From CAYYYP01 sp964475985 (GTDB lineage: Bacteria; Bdellovibrionota; UBA1018; CAYHWW01): 41,706 nucleotides of DNA. The notes beneath the pieces were generated by a model, which made no database searches, had not been told where the DNA came from, and worked only from the letters and a program-made list of their open reading frames with translations. The stretch's first letter is position 1. Each line of letters begins with the position of its first letter. This document shows positions 26,201 to 33,800 of the stretch, one piece after another. A program made the translations under genes and the position numbers. The DNA lies in the NCBI GenBank assembly GCA_964475985.1, contig CAYYYP010000030.1:1-41706 (forward strand). The letters run 5' to 3'.

Positions 26201-27022
26201 CTGATTTTTGGTGGGCCACCACGCTAAAACTCCGGTGGATGAATTAAATTGCACTTGTCCTAACGTAAGAGCGCCAGCCACTTGGATTAATGAAGCTAAA
26301 TTCGTACAAGGTGTAGAGGGGCTTAAAGTATTGGGATCCGTGGCACTCAGGCCCACACTCTCAACCGTGCAAGTCACGTTCACCGTATCGCCCTCGGTAT
26401 CCGAAAGGCTTGGCGTGAATGAAGCTAATTCCCCTTGGGGCACTGGACCTGGCAGGGTTGAAATCGGAAAAACTCTTGAAGCTGGTTCCGTAAGTTCTGG
26501 GGGGTGATTGATTTCGCCCGTTAAACCAATGGTTAAGGACTGCGCGGTTGAACCATCATGGTAAGAAATAGTTAAGGAACCAGAAGTACTGCCGCTTCCA
26601 GAAGTTGGTGCAAAGGTTACTTCAAGGGAGCAAGGCGTGCCCCCATTCGCGATGGGCGTTAAACTTCCAGGGGTGGCGATGGACCCGCAATGGTTATTCG
26701 TAAGTGAAAAGCCTGGGCCCGTGACGGTTGCAATAACTTGAGTGGCGCTGTCTTCTCCGGCATTCCCAAGGCTAAAAACTTGGGATTGGGGTTGGTGTGG
26801 TGAAGTAGAAACGATGCCAAAGTTTTTAACGGAAGGAGTGCTTACTAACGCCGCTCGGGAAACGCCCGAGCCAAGAAGCGGAGGCAGAGCTACGGGGCCA
26901 ATCTGAAGGCCATTGCTTGGAGTATCCGTGGCCGACCCAAATGGATTTGAGCAACCAGGAAGTGCCACCATCAGCACGAGCGAAGATGCTAACCCCATTC
27001 CCCTTGGTGAAATTATACGCAC
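23237..27022 (-). CDS. Surface lipoprotein with repeated LamG-like lectin domains
   Basis: About 1261 residues. The frame opens at TTG 27055, but GTG 27022 is preferred because GGGGG lies eight bases upstream and it gives a compact signal peptide ending VALPGC (lipidated Cys24). Domains in order: a choice-of-anchor-D-type beta domain (about 60-165, with FSLGNAGEDSATQVI and CSLEVTFAP), a cadherin/Ig-like domain (about 175-300, with GVLAWWPTKNQRGTFRFTL), then four or five LamG/concanavalin-like domains marked by WHHVVATRD, WHHLAYVGD and WHHLAGHWD plus LYVDG and FYLDG strands. Such proteins usually bind sugars or other cells. It is probably exposed on the cell surface. Confidence 0.85.
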   Translation of the reverse strand: MRIISPRGMGLASSLVLMVALPGCSNPFGSATDTPSNGLQIGPVALPPLLGSGVSRAALVSTPSVKNFGIVSTSPHQPQSQVFSLGNAGEDSATQVIATVTGPGFSLTNNHCGSIATPGSLTPIANGGTPCSLEVTFAPTSGSGSTSGSLTISYHDGSTAQSLTIGLTGEINHPPELTEPASRVFPISTLPGPVPQGELASFTPSLSDTEGDTVNVTCTVESVGLSATDPNTLSPSTPCTNLASLIQVAGALTLGQVQFNSSTGVLAWWPTKNQRGTFRFTLTPSDAYGAGGAKTFLVSVRENFPITNLAMALDASLSDGTAPRLDGTARDNLSAWLDLWSGLTANLSGFFTSVNPWKGDGGSINFYSLDFAGDPADRLSLGTTISSATKFAFSTWLKSAAPNIPSSVILSNGGGSNSGFVVRQTTVAHLEEAGKIEFQVGKGNYESLILRDHPLSYWRLGENAATTVATDLGPSGFHLNYSASLTKEVSGALHSDGNTAVTFSGQNDEEISTSAALPAAFVTQTYSYELWFKTPSVPAGQDMLIMVGSYNTGNQYIQLSPTPGGAGVRVEFMSYGSSGWIANSAGGAVSLNEWHHVVATRDPVENKMRLYVDGVPYANVGMPIPSIASYGTGNIAMAIGGASRWHLYNHVGQIDEVAVYGYPLSAQQALNHFNAGKYLHFPMNNILSRGPKHFFKLNETSGALAYDIALSGGVTGIYNSTATYSSNVILGSGSSHPDHADFSVELPGANSFVSGIGTPTMMRLFENGGKFTLALWAKVSDPQLDPGYEPVLLGTQTSGSGKGMQIRYQPLNHRYVAQLHNGTSSFGEVSTGNNSVNDSHWHHLAYVGDGAQVAFYLDGVLTQSLAISAFGTGASSAALALGALPSGSQGFQGQLDDFAIWNHALPASDISSLVSSTSYLGCQSSSSLGGSTPTWHHLAGHWDGTLLQVFVDGRLECAVNPQLSAGATYSTPSSNLFIGATANGSSAWTGALADFRLYGSADGSAVTTVDQIKSDYDATANRFRIANVGEVVTDHVLAWYDPGNAKGGINAYDPGCEAAQRRFFDLSKYAHDLNLNNFSSIDCNAGVSGWQGSGTTLDPYRLSFDGTDDRLELKNFTFPVQGSVDLWVNPTLGSDMTLFSMGSAQKLIARITSDGHLQFSQGAVSVLSTVTVADETWVNLNFIFNGNEIAIYKNGALTADAALSFNRGGVSGNLVVGGQADGLLPLNASLGHIIFYDVNLSPAEVKQNCSMVSPRFGVACQ

Positions 27023-27158
27023 GATCACGGCCCCCAGATATTTAGGATACCGCAATACTTGACAATAACAATCAGATTATGTATGTTAAGGAAATTGCCG
27101 TTAAATCAAATGGTTGCCGAGAGAATCGAGAATCATTCTTGCCTAACTTTGGTTAGTC

Positions 27159-27929
27159 TTACCAGGTCCACATGATGGCTACGACGGTATCAAACCAAAT
27201 TCCGGTACGGTCGTCGATGCCGGCACCGCTGTTCATATACTTGGGATCATAGGCGTCAGAGAAGGTCATGACGTTGGCCGTGCTTTCAATTTGCAGATAC
27301 ATCTTTTTAGGCTTGAACGTGAGCTCAAAACCGATGCCGGCGTTCAATCCAAAGGTACTTGAATTCTCCGACTCCTTTAGTTCCGCAAAAGTATCGGTGC
27401 GCTGATAGTAACCACCACCAAAAATGATGTGAGGACTTACGAAGGTAATGGGTGCGGCGAGGTCCTTCGTATCAAAGTAATATTTGACCTGGGCGAGAAG
27501 CCGAAAGAGGTTGGTCGAAGTTTGGCGGTCGGGCAGGACGTCATAGCTGTGTTTGCTGTTTCTTACGCTAATCTGCAGAGCCACCAGGAAATCAAACCAG
27601 TAGTTCAAGCGAAAATCCAATGTTGGAAATCCGCCTTGATAGAGCTTACCAGCATTTCCCATGGGTGCCGTGAAACCAAGCCCTAAACCGACACCAAAAA
27701 ATCTTCCGTACTGGAAAAATTTTTCATCACTTTCTTCGTCTTCGTTTTCAAATTCCCCGTACTCCGAAAAGGGGCCCGATAAAAAACTTCCAGAGTCATC
27801 GGTCTCGGCTGGTTGGTCAAAGGCTCCCTGGGCTTGCGCAAGGGCTAAGGTAGGCAAAAAATGCAGGTTGGATAGGAGGGCAACGGTTAGAAACGTTTTC
27901 CTTGAAATTGATATTTTTCTCATCCCCAT
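27159..27929 (-). CDS. Outer-membrane beta-barrel protein
   Basis: 256 residues. The signal peptide (about 1-35) ends near ALAQAQG, followed by a short acidic segment (EYGEFENEDEESDEKFF). The rest has alternating strands of barrel type: FGVGLGLGFTAPMG, PTLDFRLNYWFDFLVAL, FVSPHIIFGGGYY, and a terminal AIMWTW with the aromatic last residue recognised by the Bam machinery. It resembles OmpA-barrel or OMP_b-brl type small barrels; no function can be given. The start could be either ATG 27929 or ATG 27923. Confidence 0.8.
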   Translation of the reverse strand: MGMRKISISRKTFLTVALLSNLHFLPTLALAQAQGAFDQPAETDDSGSFLSGPFSEYGEFENEDEESDEKFFQYGRFFGVGLGLGFTAPMGNAGKLYQGGFPTLDFRLNYWFDFLVALQISVRNSKHSYDVLPDRQTSTNLFRLLAQVKYYFDTKDLAAPITFVSPHIIFGGGYYQRTDTFAELKESENSSTFGLNAGIGFELTFKPKKMYLQIESTANVMTFSDAYDPKYMNSGAGIDDRTGIWFDTVVAIMWTW

Positions 27930-27946
27930 CCCAGATTGTAATCAGA

Positions 27947-28471
27947 CTAAAAGTAAAAATGAACTCCCGCATGCAAAAAGGTATAACCCACGGTCTTTAA
28001 CACCACACTCCCCGTGACATTAGAAAGGGAAGCGCCGGCTTCAAAACTAAGCCCAAGGCTTTCTAGACCCGGAATGAAGACTTCGGTGCCAAAAAGGGCT
28101 AATCCTTCAATTCCGCTTTTGTCCGCCTTAATGAGGCCAGCCCCCAGGGCTCCGTAAAAATTGAGGTTAGTTTCATAAAAAATATTTTTATAAATTTTTG
28201 CCCCGATGGTGAACCCACCGGGTGACTGCGTGTGCACTCCAAAGGCGCCCGATGCGGCGAGATCTTTTGAGAGCCCGTACTTTACGCTTAAATTTGGGAT
28301 TTCTTTAAAAAGGCTAGAGTTTGAAAACTCATTCATGAACCCAACACCGACCCGGCCCGACATATCCTTGGAAAAACCCTGCCGCTCAAAAATTAAAAAT
28401 GCCATCACGACCCAAGTGGGAATTAAAGCACGGTATAAAACGTTCTTGCCCAGTTGTGAAATCACAGTCAT
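27947..28471 (-). CDS. Small outer-membrane beta-barrel protein
   Basis: 174 residues with an N-terminal hydrophobic signal (about 12-30). Amphipathic strands rich in Gly and aromatic residues follow (GRVGVGFMNEF, NLNFYGALGAGLI, LGLSFEAGASL) and the chain ends HAGVHFYF, with terminal Phe. It lies 17 bases upstream of the other barrel gene in the same direction, so the two are probably co-transcribed. It is divergent from the YfgM-like gene across a 42-base gap. Confidence 0.75.
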   Translation of the reverse strand: MTVISQLGKNVLYRALIPTWVVMAFLIFERQGFSKDMSGRVGVGFMNEFSNSSLFKEIPNLSVKYGLSKDLAASGAFGVHTQSPGGFTIGAKIYKNIFYETNLNFYGALGAGLIKADKSGIEGLALFGTEVFIPGLESLGLSFEAGASLSNVTGSVVLKTVGYTFLHAGVHFYF

Positions 28472-28513
28472 AACATGAGATTAAAGTAAGATGATTGAAA
28501 AGGGAGGCACACC

Positions 28514-29140
28514 GTGTCAGCAATTACTCCTCAACTAGAAACTGAAAAAACCGTAAATTCCATAATTGACGGAATCTTAAAATTTCGGGCGCAGATCGCG
28601 GCGGCAGCGGCAGTACTCCTGGTATTTTGCGCGGCCTATTTCCTCTACCAAAATCATCGTGAAAACGTAGCCCAAGAGGCAGCCTCCGCATTGTTCGAAG
28701 CTGGACAGGAGAAGGGCGCCGCGGCCACGAGGTCGCTAGAAAAAATCGCTAAAGATTATCCAGGAACTTTGGCGGGTTATGAAGCTCAAATGCGGCTTGC
28801 AGAACAGCAGTTGAATTCAGGTGATGTGAAGGTCGCTATTACGGAATATCAAAAGGCGCTTGATTCAGCGCCATCCAAGCCCCTAAAGGCATTTGCTCAT
28901 TACGGCCGAGGATATGCCCACGAGAAAAACCACGACTATGATTCGGCGCTAAAAGATTATCAGGAAGCGTTGCGATTTGATTTTAAAAGCTTAAAACCTG
29001 AGCTCTTGTTAGGCCTTGCTAGAGTGTCCCAAAGCAAAGGGGATTCCGCCAAGGCTTTGGAATATTACAATATGATTGCGGCCGAATTTCCGGGCACGCC
29101 CTATGCTCAGTTCGCCCAGGCCCATAAGAGCGCTAAGTAA
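28514..29140 (+). CDS. YfgM-like tetratricopeptide membrane protein
   Basis: 208 residues. A short cytoplasmic N-terminus is followed by one transmembrane helix (about 22-42, AAAAAVLLVFCAAYFLY), then periplasmic TPR-like helical pairs (AITEYQKALDSAP, HYGRGYAHEKNHDYDSALKDYQEALRF, ALEYYNMIAAEFPG). In E. coli YfgM works with PpiD at the Sec translocon on outgoing envelope proteins, and its gene adjoins bamB; the same order is seen here. The start is GTG 28514, with GGGAGG at 28502-28507, six bases upstream. Confidence 0.82.
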   Translation: MSAITPQLETEKTVNSIIDGILKFRAQIAAAAAVLLVFCAAYFLYQNHRENVAQEAASALFEAGQEKGAAATRSLEKIAKDYPGTLAGYEAQMRLAEQQLNSGDVKVAITEYQKALDSAPSKPLKAFAHYGRGYAHEKNHDYDSALKDYQEALRFDFKSLKPELLLGLARVSQSKGDSAKALEYYNMIAAEFPGTPYAQFAQAHKSAK

Positions 29141-29171
29141 ATTACGAGTGAGGCATTTTAAGAAGCACCCT

Positions 29172-30428
29172 ATGGTCCAAAAACAGAATTTTTCATTTCT
29201 ATCAGTTCTAAAACTGTTTTTTTCATTCGAAGTCGTTACCGTTCTAATTTTGTTTTCAGGCCTGCTCATTTTTTCAAGCTCCGGATGCAGTTCTCGTAAT
29301 TTACGTCGAGGCGTTACCTCCCAGAGCTTTAAACCAAAATCGTATAACGACACGGGTAGGACAATCCTTGAACGCAGGGTTTCTCATACGACGCGCACCG
29401 AAGACCCGGAAGCTGGCGTAGAATCAGCCGAGCGCGCAGCGCCCGCCGTATCCAAGGATTTTATTTTTGTTGGAAGCGAAACCGTGGGCGTAGAGGCTTT
29501 GCACCGGGGGACGCTCGGTCGTAAATGGAAACTCAACGTAAAAAATGGGGTGAGCAGCAGGCTTTTACTTCAAGACAACGCCCTTTATTTTGGGGCTAAT
29601 GACGGGTTCTTTTACGCCGTGAATGCCGATACGGGTGCGGTGCTGTGGCGTTATGAGACGCACATGCCAGTGGTGAATCGCGCGACCTTGGTTACCGGCG
29701 GGGAATTTCCGCGCATTCTTTTTGCGGCAAGCGATGAGATCGTACACTGTCTTAATGCCACCAATGGTCAGTGGTTATGGCACTACAAACGTAGTCAGCG
29801 CAGCCAGACGGCCATTCGCGGTAACTCAGTCCCATTGGTCCTTGGCGATAGGGTGATCGTTGGGTTTTCCGACGGCTACACGACTTCCCTTGGCCTTAAA
29901 GATGGCAACCTTCAGTGGGAAACCAAAATCCATAACGGAAATAAATTTCAAGATGTGGACGCCCAGGCGGTGCTAGATCCAGAATCTTCGAAACTTTCTG
30001 AAGGTGAACAAAAAATATTCATGCCTTCTTATGACGGCGGGCTTTATGTGCTTAGCGTTCGCGATGGCCATGTGTTTTGGCACGCCGACGTCGGGGGTTC
30101 ACGCCAGGTGCAATTTGACGGTAAAGAAGTGTACGTGCCTTCGTCCGATGGTCACGTGTATGCACTGGATAAAGATACTGGGAAGCGGCACTGGAGTTTT
30201 GAACTTGACTTAGGTACGCCGACCGAAATAGTACTAAATAGTTCTTATTTAGCTTTTGGAAGTTCAAGACAGTATTTTTATGCGATCCGGAAAGGTGATG
30301 GATCACTTGCCTACCGGCAAAATATTGGGCTTCGCTCAGGCTTCACCAGCGCGCCGGTAAATTTTGAAAATGAAATTTATTTACTTTCTAATGCAGGAAC
30401 TCTCATGAGTTACCGCTGGAATTTGTAG
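29172..30428 (+). CDS. bamB: BamB-like beta-propeller lipoprotein
   Basis: 418 residues. A long signal (1-38) ends IFSSSGC with lipidated Cys39. The rest is a PQQ-type beta-propeller with repeating blades of the form YAVNADTGAVLWRYE, HCLNATNGQWLWHYK, YVLSVRDGHVFWHAD and YALDKDTGKRHWSFE. BamB is a lipoprotein of the BAM complex that inserts barrels into the outer membrane; placement directly after the YfgM-like gene supports this over a general PQQ protein. The frame is open back to 29076 inside the previous gene, but ATG 29172 gives the sensible signal peptide. The ribosome site is weak. Confidence 0.82.
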   Translation: MVQKQNFSFLSVLKLFFSFEVVTVLILFSGLLIFSSSGCSSRNLRRGVTSQSFKPKSYNDTGRTILERRVSHTTRTEDPEAGVESAERAAPAVSKDFIFVGSETVGVEALHRGTLGRKWKLNVKNGVSSRLLLQDNALYFGANDGFFYAVNADTGAVLWRYETHMPVVNRATLVTGGEFPRILFAASDEIVHCLNATNGQWLWHYKRSQRSQTAIRGNSVPLVLGDRVIVGFSDGYTTSLGLKDGNLQWETKIHNGNKFQDVDAQAVLDPESSKLSEGEQKIFMPSYDGGLYVLSVRDGHVFWHADVGGSRQVQFDGKEVYVPSSDGHVYALDKDTGKRHWSFELDLGTPTEIVLNSSYLAFGSSRQYFYAIRKGDGSLAYRQNIGLRSGFTSAPVNFENEIYLLSNAGTLMSYRWNL

Positions 30429-30597
30429 GCATAACTTTCCCTCGCATTTTCGGCATTTCGGAATTGAGGTTTGTAACGCTTGCAATCAAAATCATTTGCC
30501 TTACGATAAATAATTCCTTCACTAGAGAATGAACTTGATTGTTTTATTCTTTTTTAAGTTTGTTAGCGCCCCTTCATTATTCCATAAATAATTTTTA

Positions 30598-30626
30598 TTG
30601 AAATTATCACCACGAATTTTTAGAAT
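30598..30626 (+). promoter_or_regulatory. Strong sigma-70-type promoter of the beta-helix lyase gene
   Basis: TTGAAA (30598-30603) and TAGAAT (30621-30626) are 17 bases apart, each matching five of six consensus bases. Transcription should begin near 30633, giving a leader of about 169 bases before ATG 30802. The stretch 30429-30597 upstream is AT-rich and shows no gene. Confidence 0.65.
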
Positions 30627-30719
30627 GGAATGGACCGCTAGACTGCTATCGTGGATGTTGATCTAGGCAAGACTGTTGCTTTGAGATGGCAAACTTAAAA
30701 ATGGAAATAAAAAGACTTA

Positions 30720-30748
30720 AGCCATCGGCCTCGCGGCCGATAGGGGCT
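30720..30748 (+). promoter_or_regulatory. Stable hairpin in the 5' leader of the lyase gene
   Basis: ATCGGCC-TCGC-GGCCGAT is a perfect seven-pair stem with a four-base loop, extended by AGCC/GGCT across a three-base bulge (AGG). No T-run follows, so it is not a terminator. Upstream GGCAAAC (30688-30694) and GAC..AAGCC (30714-30723) recall parts of the c-di-GMP-I riboswitch pattern, but the second stem expected for that fold is not evident. It is a possible cis-regulatory RNA. Confidence 0.4.
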
Positions 30749-30801
30749 TTGAACAACCATTCCGTTTTTCAGTGAACAAACATCAACAACAGGAGCTTGA
30801 A

Positions 30802-33800
30802 ATGATAAAAAACCCCTTCCAAAAGACACCGCGTCTTTTGTTTCTGATACTTACCGCCCTGACCTCGGGCGCATTAGGCACGGCTTCGGCATTGGCCGCC
30901 GATGTGCATGTATATCCTGGCGGATCCATTCCTAGTGCGATTAACAATGCCAACCCCGGTGATCGGGTATTGGTACACGCTGGGACCTATGCCGGTGGTG
31001 GTTGGATTGGTAAACAAGGTACGGCTAGCGCACCTATACAAATTATTTCCATTGACGGTCCAAGAACGGCCATCGTTCAGGGCGGAGGCGAAACCCTTCG
31101 CATCGGCGACGCATCGGCCTACCTTACCTTTGACGGACTTGAATTTAAAAACAGCGGTGACAACACCATTCATATCGATGGCAATTCTCACCACATCACC
31201 CTTAACAATATATATGCCCACGATGCCGGAATGAACGGCGACGTAGTAAAGGTGAATCAATCTCACCATATAACGATCAAAAACTCTGAGTTCGCGAGAC
31301 CTGGGCGCCGCGATATCGTTGAGAATCCCTATCAAGAGTGTCTTGATTTCGTGGACGTAGATGATTCTGTAATTCAGGACAACTTCATTCACGACGGTGG
31401 TTCCATGCTGATGTTCGTAAAGGGTGGGGGTCGAAACACCATCATTGAGCGAAACGTTGTAAGTTATCAGCGCCCTGGCGCCAGCGATCCCTTAGTCGGA
31501 ATCGGCGGACCAACGGACGTAGAATTACTTCAAGGTGAGCAGTACGAAATCATTGGCGTCACTTTTAGGAACAACATTTTGATTGGCGGCGTTACCGGTG
31601 CCCTTGCTTTGTATGATGCCAACGGCGCTTACATCGCAAATAATTTGTTTCTTAATAATGATCGCGTTGTCGTTGAATTCCGCGCCGGCAATGGCCCTGC
31701 GGCAGAGTCAAATGATGTGCGAGTAGTGAACAATATATTCGCGGACACTCGTGGCAGCATGCCAATTCCTTATAAGTTGTCGAGTCACGGTTTAAGAAAC
31801 CTATCAACTTCAAACAACGTTTACTGGAATAACGGTGCGGCAATTCCTGCTACATCGGTAGTAAATATCGCAAACGAAGCCGGTAAGGTGTTAACAAACC
31901 CCTTAGTGGCCAGCGTAAGCGCTACGCTCACTAGCCGAGCTAGTCTCGTTGCTGGGGTAAAACCAGCTGCAGGATCCTCAGGCGTAGGTAAAGGAATGGT
32001 TGCTTCGGCAAGCCCGTTCTTAGTAACTAACGACGTAATGCTTGCTTCGCGTTCAGGTTCAAGCCTTTTTGATATTGGACCGTTTTATTTGAGTGGTGGA
32101 AGCTCGGCCCCTGCGCCAACTCCTACCCCAACGCCAACTCCTACGACCACTGCTTTAACGGCGCTGACTTATTCCATTTCTCCAAATCCTGGAGTTGTGG
32201 GAAGGTCAGTAACCATTACGGCCACGGCCACGGGCACCGGTGCCATCAGTCCGCTTTACCGATTTTGGGTAGTTGATACCAACGGTAACTGGAACATGGC
32301 TTGCGGTGATTATGCTTCTCGCAACACTTGCGTTTACACGCCAAATGTTGTCGGTGCATATCAAGTCGCAATTTCGGCGAAAAACTCGACTTCGGCAGCT
32401 CAGTACGATCTCACCACCAACGAAATCCCATACACTGTAGGTAGTGTTCCGGTTTCATCGGTCGCAGATTTTACGATGACATCTAATGTTTCAAGCCGAA
32501 CTATCGCTCAGGGTGCATCAAATAGTTATAATTTAACTTTTGTGCGCAGCAATGGAAACGTTGATCCCATTAACCTTAGTGTTCGCGGATTGCCAGCGGG
32601 CGTAAGCGGAGCATTGTCCCAGACTACCCTTACCGGTAGCGCGACAACCGCAAGCCTTAAGCTTGTAGTACCGATCACCATGGCGACGGGAACTTATCCC
32701 TTCCAAGTGGTAGGCGTGCGGGGAACGAGCAGTTCTTCACAAACGTTAAATCTGTCATTGGTGGTTTCAAAACTCTCTAACTTCCTCGTTTCTGCGAGCA
32801 CTCCAAGCATTACGGTGCAACAGGGTTCCGCTGGAAACGTGAGTGTCCTTGTAACTAAAGGCTCTAGCTACACTTCAAGTGTTGCGTTGAGTTTGGTTTC
32901 AAGAACAACTGGAGGCGGAGTTATCACGGGCAGTTTTTCACCAAGTTCAATTAGTTCAGGATCAGGGGCCGTTACAACTTCAGTGTTGAGGCTCAATGTT
33001 CCGGCTAGTCTAACGGCGAAAACCTATAACTACTATGCAAGAGCGACCGTGGGATCTACGGTGAAAAACGCGGCATTTAGCGTGGTGGTTTCACCGGCAC
33101 CCGTAAACACGTCAACGGCAACCGCTACGGCTACGGCAACTGCAAGCAACACGGCAACCGCGACCAATACGGCAACCGCGACCAATACGGCAACTGCAAC
33201 GGTAACGGCGACCAACACCGCTACCGCGACGGCAACCGTTACGGCCACGGCAACTGCAACCAACACTTCAACTGCGGTGGGCCTAAGGGCCTTTCCGGGC
33301 GCTGAAGGTTTCGGTGGCGCAGTTACCACCGGTGGTCGAGGCGGACGAGTGATCTACGTAACCAACTGTAACAACAGTGGTGCCGGATCTTTGAACGCAG
33401 CCCTTGCGGAAACTGGACCTCGTAACATTCTATTCAAAGTGAGCGGAATCATTGATTCTACCGCAGAAATTCGTAATGGAAATGTGACCATTGCTGGTCA
33501 GACTTCTCCATTAGGAATGACAATGCGCGGAATCTTAAGTGATTGCGTGTATGAGTCAGGAAACAATTGCTCCAACATCGTAATGCGTTACCTGCGCTCT
33601 CGTCCTGGAACTTCCAGTCAACGAAACGCTGGTTACATGATCGATGACGGTTTGCGCCTAGACGGTGCAAACAAAGTGGTAGTTGATCACGTTGAAGCAT
33701 CCAATGGCCTTGATGAAGCGATGCAGGTGTCAGGTTCCAGCGACATCACCATCCAAAAGTCCATTCTTGCGGAAACGGCAACGAGCCACGCGGAGTACGG

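Noticed and set aside
28455..28466. TGTGA-AA-TCACA inverted repeat resembling a CRP half-site pair
   Set aside because: It lies inside the first codons of the barrel gene and its two-base centre is too short for a CRP site (six bases expected).
33033..33329. Open frame on the minus strand with alternating Val-Ala residues
   Set aside because: It is only the reverse reading of the Thr-Ala repeat tract in the lyase gene.
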